Below, piece by piece: positions 34,505 to 44,943 of a stretch of 64,000 nucleotides of DNA (the stretch's first letter is position 1; every line of letters begins with the position of its first letter). The stretch spans positions 1,798,001-1,862,000 of the forward strand of contig CADCXC010000010.1 of the NCBI GenBank assembly GCA_902806595.1, in the 5' to 3' direction. The position numbers and the translations under genes are program-made. Source of the stretch: Pyrenopolyporus hunteri. Lineage: Eukaryota > Ascomycota > Sordariomycetes > Xylariales > Hypoxylaceae. A model generated the notes under the pieces. The model was not told the origin of the DNA, searched no databases, and was given only the letters and a program-made list of their open reading frames with translations.

Positions 34505-36951
34505 TTAGCGGATAATCACCTCGTGAAGAGAACTGTCTTCGACGATCCTCCACCAGACCTTTCCTAGCATCAATTCTTCGCTTCTGACTTCGGCGAATCC
34601 TATTAATCGATATACGCCCGTATCCTGGGTCTCCCTGAGAACAAGCGGCAAAGCGACGCCAGAGATGAGGAAGATACGATCTCCTACATCCGTACCCCTG
34701 GGACAGTTGCTATACCTCACCCCGAAAGACCCTCCCGTAGCTTCTGCCAGAACACGCCGTTTCTTTGCGAATGCGTTTGTTAGCTTGATGTGATACTTAG
34801 CGAGGCTGGGATACCGGTTAAGTTTCGAGATGATTTCTTGGGCAGGCCGATCAAGGAACCGCCAGATTAGCCCGTGCCAGCGCCCAAATTTCGAAAACAG
34901 CAACCTCTGCAGCGAGTGCAGCGTTTGTGAGGTGTCCCCGTCGAAGATATAATGGCTGGGGATGTGGCGCCAAGCCGGCGCTCGAGGAAATGGTGGGCGA
35001 TCGCTGTGCTTTCTCGACCTTAAAGTACGAATGTTTTCCATGTTATGGATATGGCGAGGCAGTTCTTTCTCGTCAAACGCGTCTCCGGTCTCTTGGAAAT
35101 CTTGGCTGACCCAAGTGATATCCCCAACTTGTTTGCCTAAAAGAGCCAGCCCCTGACCGTCGCGGAGGCTCCAAACTGGCCTTGACATGGGAGTACACAT
35201 TCCTGATGTAGGCCAGTTCTCGCCGTTTGAGCCCGTCCCTAACGGCCGAATGGCGGTGCCCAATTGATACCCCGTTATATTCCAGCCGGTGATAGAAGCG
35301 AACCAGCTACGGAGGCGGTGCGTCAACGTATTTTTGTCGCGTAATTCGCTAGAAACCTTGTACCTCTCCGACCGCAGATCCATGGGGGTGAAGCTCAAAT
35401 ACCTAGGGTCTAGCCATGAGTCTTCCTCAGATAGACGCCAGTTGGGCACCCAGGAAGGCTGTCCTTGTGGTCCTTGGTTTGAACAGCAGAGAAGGAGGTT
35501 GAGAGATTTACACCCTTCAAGCCATTTGACGGTCAACTCTGTACTGATTGCGGCGAAGTTATCGGTCGATATAGGCCCTCGGATATCGATACCTAGCTGC
35601 TTTAGTACCTCGACTGCACCACGAATTCGATCGATCGGCTCAAGACATCTCCGTCGACGGATCTCATGGACGATTGCCCGGAGAGGATTTAGAATGGACC
35701 CTGGGTGCAAACTGACACGATTCCTTGGTAGGCGGGCGAGCAGGTTGCAATTGACCATTGCCCAGAGGTAAAGCACAAGATACAGATAAAATATCGCCGA
35801 GAGCACATATAGTACGACAAGACTCCCGGTAAATAGCCCCAGTAAAATAGCCAGGAATCCTATAGCGAAGCTCAGGACGACAGGCATCAACCAATGGGTG
35901 ATGACATCGGGTCTAGCGCGTTTGAAGAATCGTTTACGCGACTCGTCGAGGGCTTCGCGATCGCCGGGGTCAAGATGGATCTCATCCCACATCTTGATTA
36001 ACGCAATCCACCGGTGGCATGCTTCATTAAACCGACCGAAATATGAAATAAACGCGATGCTGTGAGCCAGCGACCGCCATGGCAGCCGTTTAGATCCGCA
36101 TTGGACCCACGGGTTCGGGTTCAGGACGGCTTCTTGTAGGGTCCAAACCCGAGTGATCCAGGGTCGACCGAGGAGTACCGGAACAACATAGTCGGATACT
36201 ATTTGGTCTGGTAGGTATATTGTCGTGCGATTCTTCTCACGGGCATCTGATAAACGACGGGGGCTTGTTAGGGGCTACTTCAAAGATGCTGGGACTACTA
36301 CGCCGACTTTGACTCACTCCTTGGCCACAAAGCGAACGAGAAGATCTCAACGTAGCGTATAAAGATGACGCGATAAAGAGCGCGCATGTGAGCCTTAGGG
36401 GGTATTACATAGCTGTGCTTCCCACCCGGACTTAGCAGGTCCTGAAATCCACATGTGCCGAGATAAGCCATGGCTTCATCGGTCTGGCTATCGCCTTTTC
36501 CAAGCCAGATACAGACCGAGGATGCCTTTTTGTAGATATCCCCCATCATCAGGATCTGACCGGTCTTCTCGACCTCATCCTTCTGGTTAATGCATATTGC
36601 ATCGATCCAGAGCGAGAGTAAGCCGGGCTCCTCGCTACTTAAGCTAGTATTACCAAGTCTCCGCATGTCGCGACGAAATTGGACCAGAGCTTCCCAGCAA
36701 TTCTCCGTTACCTCGAATGGGTGGTCATTGCACAGGACCACATGAGGAGGCTGCGCCGTGGGGCCCCAAACATAAGATAGCGCGATGAAAGCCGGATTGT
36801 CAGCCAAGTTGGCGACCTCAAGGCTGCACCGTAACGGTGCACCATCATCTTGATCGGGAAACAATTTGAGAAGCCGAATCGAGGTTGAGCCTGTTAGTTG
36901 ATGACCTGGATACATTTTGCGAAGGCACACGGAAGACGGGTAGAAGAGCAT
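34505..36951 (-). CDS. HET-domain protein with membrane helices
   Basis: Two exons, 36951-36318 and 36246-34505 (71-nt intron), give 791 aa; a start at the second Met (residue 13) is possible. The N-terminal third is a heterokaryon-incompatibility domain: FIALSYVWG, LLSLWIDAICINQKDEVEK and, after the intron, GRPWITRVWTLQEAVL. After about residue 300 a hydrophobic stretch (HWLMPVVLSFAIGFLAILL and following) predicts two or three membrane helices. The remainder has no recognised domain until the C-terminal FGVRYSNCPRGTDVGDRIFLISG and FAEVRSEELMLGK, a typical tail of HET proteins. HET proteins act in allorecognition cell death and are TIR-like in fold. It is convergent with FAS alpha, with 216 bp between stops. 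No metabolic role is implied. Confidence 0.88.
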
Positions 36952-37408
36952 AAGCTACATAATGTTAGGATCCCGCATGCAACATATATCAATGTGACCC
37001 CAAAGAATTTCAATACGACCGGGGTATAATTCGAGCTTGGCTAAGGAGCCAAGAAGTAGGACTTCTTAATCCTTGTCTACCTATATATCGACCTATGAAT
37101 GAGAGCTAAAGCACATCGTACCGTAAGAAGACAAGAAAGGATAGATACGGATTCTGAGACCAGGATGAGCGATAGTCGTATAAAACCTTGTGTCCAAGGG
37201 TCAAGAGAATAGGACTTGGGATAGAAGAATTCACGTACTAGGATTGTAAAAATATGAAACATTGCAGACGATGTTCATTCAGAGCCAAAAACTTTTCTTC
37301 ATTATCTAGGTATCTATTTCGGTCACAGCCCCTCCAGAGTGTGGTGTGATACTTAACTCAACGGCGCGTCAGCGCCCTAGCTCCCAACCATTACGATCGA
37401 AATTCCCC
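36952..37408. other. intergenic, no gene seen
   Basis: Short AT-richer gap upstream of the HET gene and downstream of the SKP1 paralogue. No RNA gene or ORF is supported. Confidence 0.5.
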
Positions 37409-38023
37409 TTACTCCATGTTCTTGTTCATTTCAATCTCAGCCCACCCGCCGTGCTTGCGCAACTGATCCATTTCCTCATCCGTGAAGTCGTTGGTGATGT
37501 GGAAGTATTCCCGCATCTGCTCGACCGTCTTGCCCTTGATATTGTTCGCGACGGCCGCGGCCCCGTGGTGCAGGAGGGTGTTGATGTCGAGGTAGTTGGC
37601 GCCCATGAGCAGGGTGAGCAGCTCCGTCGAGCTGTGCCCAAACAGCTTGTTCTCCCAGTCGGCGACCTTGGCAAGGCCGAAATTCGGCTCGATGTCCTGA
37701 AGCTCCGCGGCGGTCTCCGTCCCTTTGAAGTTCTTGACTCTGTCCCTGAAGCGCGCCTCCGCTCCCTCGTTAGGGTCCTTGCCTCCTGTCTCTTTTGTGT
37801 AGGTTTCGCACCAATCGACGATTTTCTGCAAGGTGGCACCGTCAATGTTGGGAAGGGGAACTGTATAGTTCAGCTCTTGCTCTGGCAGATCATCCATCAT
37901 GTCGCGGAGTATTCGAGACTGCCTAGCAGCTTGGCGGCTGATTGTGACCATTGTCCCTTCCGCGGAACTGAGGATGAGCATGGTGCTCTGAGTGTTAGTA
38001 GTGTTGGCAGTGTTGGCGGCCAT
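37409..38023 (-). CDS. SKP1-like E3 ligase adaptor paralogue
   Basis: Intronless, 204 aa. The N-terminal BTB/POZ-like fold is readable: MLILSSAEGTMVTISRQAARQS, VPLPNIDGATLQKIVDWCETY. It is followed by the Skp1 dimerisation region: LFGHSSTELLTLLMGANYLDI, LLHHGAAAVANNIKGKTVEQMREYFHI, NDFTDEEMDQLRKHGGWA. Canonical SKP1 is about 160-170 aa, multi-exon and ends in an E-N-x-W box. Here the end is HGGWAEIEMNKNME and the linker after the BTB part is longer. The lack of introns and these changes suggest a diverged lineage-specific paralogue, possibly retrocopied, not the essential SKP1. It would be expected to bind F-box proteins and cullin 1. Confidence 0.85.
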   Translation of the reverse strand: MAANTANTTNTQSTMLILSSAEGTMVTISRQAARQSRILRDMMDDLPEQELNYTVPLPNIDGATLQKIVDWCETYTKETGGKDPNEGAEARFRDRVKNFKGTETAAELQDIEPNFGLAKVADWENKLFGHSSTELLTLLMGANYLDINTLLHHGAAAVANNIKGKTVEQMREYFHITNDFTDEEMDQLRKHGGWAEIEMNKNME

Positions 38024-39068
38024 TTTTACAGTATGTAAGATTGTTGTGATAATAAGTTCTGGGGGCCTCGATTGAAATTGAATTTAGTATTTTCTTTTAG
38101 GGATTCTGTAGAGTGTTAGGTAAAGGGTTGTGGATGTCTTATTGACTGAGAAGCTTGGGTAGGTAGGTATGAGAGAGATGCCATTATATAGATGCATTCG
38201 TGGGCATAGTGCAGCAGCAATAGGGGTTTCCCGTACCAACGCACTGCTAACGCGTCAGTTCAGTTCGTTATACGTGTTCTAGAACATACAGCAATATAAA
38301 GGAATTGTTTTGAAACCTTTCCAGTTCATACGGAATACAGCCAACGCTAGATTGCTTTGACTGAGTCCAACATGAGAAATGTTTAGGACAAAGTATAACC
38401 TTCGAGAAATAACCCTTCGAGAAACAAAGGGACTGTGCATCCGGTCTCTTATTCGAGCTATCCAGCTATACTCGAGTTTGCGCAAATATCCCGAAATCCA
38501 CGGCTTTGAGTACTACGGGCTCAGTGGCGATCCATCCCTAGGGCGCCAGGCTTCGGTATAGTCCGAGGGAATAGAACTTACGCTGGTCGACGAGCCACTA
38601 CATGTGAGTTTTCATAATATCCACACGGCAATAATGAAGCCGGTAAGAGACAAGGAGATATCACCATCCCATCAACCGAGGTTAGGAGCCAATGGAAAAT
38701 ATTTGGTAGCTACCTAACCACCAACATTTAATGCGGCGGTCGGCCTGTAGTATATTATCATCATCATGTAAGTGCAAGTTTACGTAGTAGGTACCTAGGT
38801 AATCAATCCTGGGACCTCCCCGTGAACGGTATCCTGCCAACCTTAAATACCTAGCCAAGTGTGATAAAAATGATGCGGATTATGCTGTGCGCTTATTATC
38901 GTGCGCCAAAAGTTCCGTGCTTAGTGAGATATAATCACTACCGAGCCATCTTCGTAAATTCTCTTTGCTGGTGTCTGTTTTCGGATCAGCCCATTTCACC
39001 AAGGAGAATTAACTGAAGTATCACGAAATGGGATGGCGTGTTCCAGATGGGTGCGGGTAGCTTAAATA
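38024..39068. other. intergenic, no gene seen
   Basis: About 1 kb without supportable ORFs. It holds a perfect TAGGTACCTA palindrome at 38788-38797 (continuing GGTA), part of the dispersed repeat family described in the findings. Confidence 0.5.
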
Positions 39069-40587
39069 TCAGTCGTAATCCGAGCCAAACACAGCCCAAC
39101 CCATTGGGGGATGGCAGGACGCTTCACTGTTTGTTGGGAGGTAATATTCATAAGAATAAGAAAGCCGCCCGACCAGAAACTGAGAAAACAGACAACTTAC
39201 CAAGTCCATATCGTGGGTGGTAATAAATGCGCAGTTAGAACGTACGCACTTGCCACCGCCGTATTTACAGTGGTGGCCCCAGACACAGTCGGCATTCTTG
39301 CAGGCGCCCTTATGGAAGCAAAAGGTGCCTCTCGCTTTGTTCCTCAGCACGAGCTGCTCGCCGGGGCCGAAACGCTCCCCGTGGTAGTAAGTGCATTTGA
39401 TGTCTTCGCAAACGCCGTTTATATGGTATCTATTACAAGGCCCTCTGTTCTCCCTGTCGCCTCGGTCTTTGAAGCTCCTCTCGGAGTCGGCATCGGCTCG
39501 TGGCAAAGGCTCATCGATACGGTGGCCCAATGAATTGGTCACATAGTATTTGCCGGTAGGTAGCTTCGCCGGCTTCGCCGGCTTTTCCGGTGTGCCAGTA
39601 AGCCTCTTAAAATTGTTAACGAAAGGAATTGTACTGCTCCAGGAAGAGGTGACGGTGGCGTAGTTAGCCGGCTTGGGAGCTGGCAGAGAGCTAGTAGTAA
39701 TAGGCGGTCCGTCCGGGAGGAGCTCAGAGCGAAAGACATTTGTAAACTTGACCCTATGGAACGCAAGTTCGCTGAATTCGCGTGGAGGTATGGTGGTCTC
39801 CAGCAGCGTAATTTTATTAGATACCGAGGTTTCCAGCTGATAAGGTCGGAGCTCAACTATGTAACCCTTGTCGTGGCATGGCCCGAAGATAATGTGCTTA
39901 CACTGCAAGTTATGCACCATAAGGCGTAAGGTCTCACGGACTTTAAAATCGGCCTGCTCCTTGCCCTTGCCGACGTCGACAAACGAAAAGAGCCCCTGGG
40001 CACGACTGAACCCGCGAGCGAAGGCGGGCAGGTCGTTCGTACTTGTTGTAAGTTCAACGCTATAAAGTTTTCTAGAAAGGCCGTCGAGATTAAGAACAAC
40101 CTGAACGATTATATGCCAGGGTTCGACGTTAATGTCGGGATAAGACTCTTTAAGATATTTCTTAATATCAGCGCGGAGCTGATGGGCGGCCATGGCACCG
40201 CCATCCTCGCCCTGCATAATCCAATCATCACGAAATACGGCACCGTCGCCGTCGACAATAGCGATAACAAAAGAATTAACAGCCTGAGCGACTTTAGTAT
40301 GCGGTCACGTGCTGTCCGAGAGGAGAGCCTAGATCTCATGGTTTGTTTACCATTCTGTGTTGGATATCCGTGAGAGTTTTCGTAGCTTCATTGGCTTGGG
40401 CCTGGTAAATTCCTCGTGTTTGAACCTCATTGTCGTATTCTTGGCACTTCTTCTCGAAGCGCTGCTCGAGATCCTGGTATTTGGCTACTAGGTCTTTAAG
40501 TAGATCGTCTCTCTCCTTGTCAATCTGGCGAAAATGTTCAAGGCGAGTTAGATAGCTAACACCGTTTTTAGATATACCGTTATTCAT
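39069..40587 (-). CDS. CCCH zinc-finger protein of the fungal DUF7923 type
   Basis: Exon 1 is 40587-40351 and exon 2 starts at 40283; the 67-nt intron joins HRM to AVNSFVIAIVDGDGAVFRDDW in frame. The N-terminal about 80 residues form a coiled coil (HFRQIDKERDDLLKDLVAKYQDL). A DUF7923-like domain opens with the VDGDGA motif. A low-complexity Pro/Lys linker (PEKPAKPAKLPTG) follows. The C-terminus has zinc-finger units: CNRYHINGVCEDIKCTYYHG (C-x7-C-x5-C-x3-H-like) and a Cys/His-rich CFHKGACKNADCVWGHHC. Such proteins are predicted RNA-binding factors; the role is unknown. The 3' end is uncertain: a GTAAGT donor at 39200 could end the protein at ...THDMDL after splicing to a TGA near 39150. The open frame runs on to 39069. 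Confidence 0.8.
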
Positions 40588-42192
40588 TTTTGTCTAAATT
40601 AGCGATCGCGAGCTAACTAAAATAGGAAAAGGGATGGTTGCTTAAGCCGTAATAATATGTAATATATAATAAATACCCTGTAAAGGTTAAAAGTAGAAGA
40701 TATTAGTGAAAAGTGGGAGTTCCAGGGACGGTTAGGTGAGCTATTTGGGCCAGGTACCAGAAGGAGGGCAACAGAGGGAGAGAGCTTGCCCGACTTCGAG
40801 AAACTGCCTAATCGATGACAAATAATTTCCCCTCAGCTAATGTCGCAGTTTACGTACGCGAGGAACACATGCATGTGGCTGGTGCGGAAGCGGATACGGA
40901 CACGGCTTGTCAGTGGGGCTTGTCACCTGCACTAGACTTTTGGCTTCCTATGTACTACCCCAGCCCAGACGGCCGTGGCCTGTCAACAGCTGGTTGGTAT
41001 GGATGTCCGACGTATGGAATTGCCCCACGCTTCTAATTATTAAGAGGTAGCTGGGTACATTTAGTCTTGTATTCCTTGTAAGAGCACATTCCGTATTAGA
41101 ACGATACCTAGGTCGGTAGTCAGTCAATGGCTGAAAATTGAAGGGAAAGTAATGAAAAAGACAAGAAAAGAAAAGAAAAGAAAAAGGAATAATTCGAGTA
41201 TTGTTGTGCAACCCTCTGCATGTTGAACTTTCAGAAACCTGGGAAGACGCCGAGTCTAATTGGGTACATGCAGAGCGGGTGCAGATCCAAGCTCCATGCT
41301 AGATATATCGAAAAGACTCGTTGGATTTTAGATCTTTGTGCGTATCCAGAAGGCTGCTGATTCGCTGGGCTATAAGTAAAAGGAGCTACCCGACAGCTCG
41401 CTTGCGCAAAGATAAGGTCTAAATAGGGTCTATTGGCGAGCAAATTAGGTACGCCGGCCGACGAGGGACCCCGAACCTCACGATACATAACCCCGTTTGT
41501 CAGTCATTACCTAGTTCGCCTACATTAAAGAAACATAGCAGAACTAATAGAATCCCGTTCCTGCGGCCGACAGCCGCGGCTAGCAAACCCGCCCGTGAGG
41601 CGCACTACTGTAATAACCCACCACATGATAAAGGGCTTTTGCGGGGGCAAGGGCTCGACGATGTGCTCAGCAAGGAGAATAATTGGTGCGGCAAGCAAGG
41701 ACAGCTTTCTCCGTCCACACGTCCCCCGTTTTAAATCGGACGTATAGCGGCCGAACGTCATCGTATTGCTCTAGCTTCTAATCGCTAACTCAGCACCCCA
41801 CATTCCCCTCATGCAAACCGTGAACAAGCATCCGTGGTATCACTGGTCTGCTAGGGTTTTCTACGCCTACGCGACTGATGAGATGAAGTCCCAATACAGA
41901 TATTGTTCCCGATCGGGGCGGAGCCACAACTCGAGGGCTGTATTAGACCGCGAACTAGATGAAGGACCACGTCCGACATCGTCTTGGATCAGCGAGTATC
42001 GGGTAAGAAGTCTAGAATTCCGATAAAGCGTTGGAGAACGAGGGCAAAGGGTTTTCGGGGAGCCATAATAATAGGCAAAGCCCCTCCTTTAACCTTCCCC
42101 TTCCGTAGCTTGAAACTTTCTTCGAACATTCCTTTTACCTTGTCGAGAACCGTATCCTATCCTATTCCAATTCTTTCCTACGGCTGCTCAAA
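40588..42192. other. intergenic, no gene seen; A-rich pentamer repeat
   Basis: A (AAAAG)n-type run lies at about 41164-41186. Upstream of the dehydrogenase, CACCCCACATTCCCC (near 41795-41809) contains GTGGGG/GAGGGG-like words on the minus strand that fit the CreA consensus SYGGRG. This would suit a pentose-catabolism gene under carbon repression, but the words are short and common. Confidence 0.4.
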
Positions 42193-43359
42193 ATGAGTTC
42201 GTCTACGGTGGAAACTGTGGTAAAGCCTTCAAAGGCGAATATTGCCGTTTTCACAAACCCCGCCCACAAGTTATGGATCAACGAGGCAGAGCCAACAGTA
42301 GAAGACGTTCAGAAGGGAGATAGCTTGAAAGAGGGAGAGGTCACTGTCGCCATCAAGAGTACCGGAATATGTGGGTTAGTAGCCAAAGTTTGAGATAAGT
42401 GCGAATGTCCCGCTGAACGTTACGCAAGCTCCGACGTCCACTTTTGGCACGCAGGCTGCATCGGGCCTATGATCGTGGAAGGGGATCACATCCTAGGACA
42501 CGAATCGGCTGGTCAAGTTATCGCAGCGCATCCGTCGGTTACGCACCTAAAAGTCGGAGACCGAGTCGCAATAGAACCGAACATTATCTGCAACGAATGC
42601 GAGCCCTGCTTAACTGGTCGTTACAACGGTTGCGAGAAGGTCCTGTTCTTGTCGACGCCCCCGGTACCGGGCTTGCTGAGGAGGTATGTGAACCACCCAG
42701 CCATCTGGTGTCACAAGATAGGAGACATGTCGTACGAGAACGGGGCGATGCTGGAGCCCTTAAGTGTTGCACTAGCAGGCATGCAGAGGTCTGGGGTTAA
42801 ACTTGGTGATCCGGTACTGGTCTGCGGTGCCGGGCCAATTGGATTGATCACTCTACTCTGCTGCCGGGCAGCCGGTGCTTGCCCTTTGGTTATCACCGAC
42901 ATCGACGAAGGACGGCTGAAGTTCGCCAAAGAGATCTGCCCGTCAGTCATAACACATAAGGTGGAGCGATTGAGCGCAGAAGACTCGGCCAAGAAGATAG
43001 TAGAGACTTTTGGCGGTATCGAACCGGCAATAGCGCTGGAGTGCACCGGTGTGGAGAGCAGCGTGGCCTCAGCTATCTGGGCTGTTAAATTCGGAGGCAA
43101 AGTCTTCGTGATAGGCGTTGGAAAGAACGAGATCAACTTCCCCTTCATGCGAGCTAGCACGCGGGAAGTCGACGTGCAATTCCAATACCGGTACTCCAAC
43201 ACATGGCCTCGGGCTATTCGCCTAGTCGAGAATGGCGTAGTTGATCTTTCGAAGCTTGTCACTCACCGATTCAAGCTTGAAGATGCTATTGAGGCCTTCA
43301 ACACCGCGGCTGATCCCAAGACAGGGGCCATTAAAGTACAGATCCAAAGCGACGACTAG
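42193..43359 (+). CDS. lad1: L-arabinitol 4-dehydrogenase
   Basis: Two exons, 42193-42374 and 42429-43359 (54-nt intron), give 370 aa, the usual length. The enzyme oxidises L-arabinitol to L-xylulose with NAD+ in the fungal L-arabinose pathway in the cytosol. Catalytic zinc ligands are Cys60 (TGICGSDVHFWHAG) and His85-Glu86 (ILGHESAG). The structural zinc lobe has Cys115, Cys118, Cys121 and Cys129 (CNECEPCLTGRYNGC). The Rossmann motif is VLVCGAGPIGL, followed by an NAD-type acidic residue pair in VITDIDEGRL. FRASTREVDVQ-like and RYSNTWPRAIRL segments match LAD closely and separate it from xylitol and sorbitol dehydrogenases. No cluster link is apparent; it looks like a conserved primary-metabolism gene. 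Confidence 0.93.
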
Positions 43360-44112
43360 CTTGGATTTTATTATAATTAGCGCGGAGAGTTTAAAAGTAT
43401 TGAAAACGGGACAGCGATAGAGACGAGACGGTTAGAGAGTCATTCGAGGCTGGGAGAGCCTAGGGATCTTCTAAAGTTGAACAGCATCGAATAAAGCATA
43501 ATGAACACTATTCAGCAACCAATTATCAGGAGTTAGGCGATTATTGACAGTGACATTCCCAGGAAGTAAAAGAAAAGATCAGTGTAGGATGGAGGTGATA
43601 GCAAAGGTCAAGGGTAAAGAGGCGTAAAAATGGGTAGAAGATGAACTGAGAAGAGCTCCGACCTTTATTATATGTACCACCTACCCTACATGTAGTACGA
43701 GCTATCTATGTACCTAAGTATCTTCTGCTTACGGGTAATTTTTCTGATTGGCCAATTGCTCGAGATCCATATAAGGTACAAGTCTTTGTATATGGACCTA
43801 GGTTCAAACCTTGAGGTCCAAGCCCGGATCGGGTTTTTCCGCCGTTGGCCGCGTGGGTCCAGTACAATCCATTTGGATTTTCGAACAGCCGATTTAGAAA
43901 CTTTTGAGTGTTTTTTTTTCTGGTGCGAAGAAATCAACCTCTCCATCGACGACGACGACGACGACCCTTGCGAGCTCCCCTTCTCCCTCCCCCTTCCGCA
44001 ACCCCCAATTTAATTTCCCCGTCAAAAAAACGGACCCAACTCAGGCCTCTTACTCGCACGCCTCCAGAGTATCCTCCTTTTCTTTTCCTCCAGCCGGATA
44101 CCCGAGTCAGCC
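43360..44112. other. intergenic; hairpin and GAC repeat before ATP synthase g gene
   Basis: At 43794-43819 GGACCT-AGGTT-CA-AACCT-TG-AGGTCC forms a near-perfect hairpin. A (GAC)n run at about 43948-43965 lies about 150 bp upstream of the next start, probably in its 5' leader. No gene is seen. Confidence 0.45.
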
Positions 44113-44943
44113 ATGTCGTCCGCCCTCGCACGTCCCCTGCTTCGGCAATCTGGAGCTTGGGGTCGTATGGCGGCCCGAAGGTTCGAGTCGACCGCCACCG
44201 GGAAGGCAACCGATGCCGCCAAGGAAACCGCGTCGAAAGCCTCCTCGACCGCATCTCAGTACTCGGCTAAGGCGTCCGAATACACAGCCAAGGCATCCGA
44301 GTACTCGGCAAAGGCGGCGCAGGGTCTTTCGAGGGTCACCTCGTCGGCTGGTCCGGTTATCGCAGGTGCCGCCAAGGGGATTGCGGACACGTTAGGCAAG
44401 GCCGGCGGCCGCACTGGGAAATTGGTCGCCTTTTTCGAGAGTATGTGGGGTCGTGTGACAGCGCCGTCGTCTACGGTTTAGGGGAGGCACATGCGCGTTT
44501 GTTTGGGCTGTGACTGATACTTTGGGTTTGCAGAACAAGTTCCTAGGGTCGTCTACTATTCCAAGGTCGGTTCGGAACTCGCCAAGATAGTCTTCAGGGG
44601 CCAGGGGATGTCACCACCGTGAGTTTTCGACCAGCTGTTCGCCGAGGGAAGCAAGCGCCTGGGTTCTAACAAAGATAACTGCAGATCTCTCCAGGCTATG
44701 CAGAGCTACTGGCAAAACGTATGGAAGTCCGTCAAGAACCCGAACGCCCTGATGGAGACGGCCTCCAAGATCGCGCAGCAGCCCTCCACCGTCCTCCACC
44801 AAGTGAGAAATATCAGCAGAGCCCAGGTTATCACCGCCGGTGTCCTGCTTGCGGAATGTCTCGGTTTCTTCACCGTTGGCGAGATGATCGGCCGCTTCAA
44901 GATAATCGGTTACCACGGTGGCGCTCACGCCGACCACCACTAA
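44113..44943 (+). CDS. atp20: mitochondrial F1Fo ATP synthase subunit g
   Basis: Three exons (44113-44440, 44534-44618, 44685-44943) give 223 aa; introns are 93 and 66 nt. The N-terminus (SALARPLLRQSGAWGRMAARRFEST) is Arg-rich and free of acids, as in a mitochondrial presequence. An Ala/Ser/Lys-rich helix with repeats of the form YSAKASEYTAKASEY follows, which lengthens the protein relative to yeast Atp20 (about 115 aa). The conserved domain is at the C-terminus: FFEKQVPRVVYYSKVGSELAKIVFRGQ, MQSYWQNVWKSV, and a membrane helix with VGEMIGRFKIIGYHG, including the GxxxG-like dimer motif region. Subunit g sits in the inner membrane and stabilises ATP synthase dimers and cristae. Confidence 0.93.

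Noticed and set aside
43795..43815. GGTTCAAACC as tRNA B-box
   Set aside because: No matching A-box and no cloverleaf; better read as a simple hairpin.
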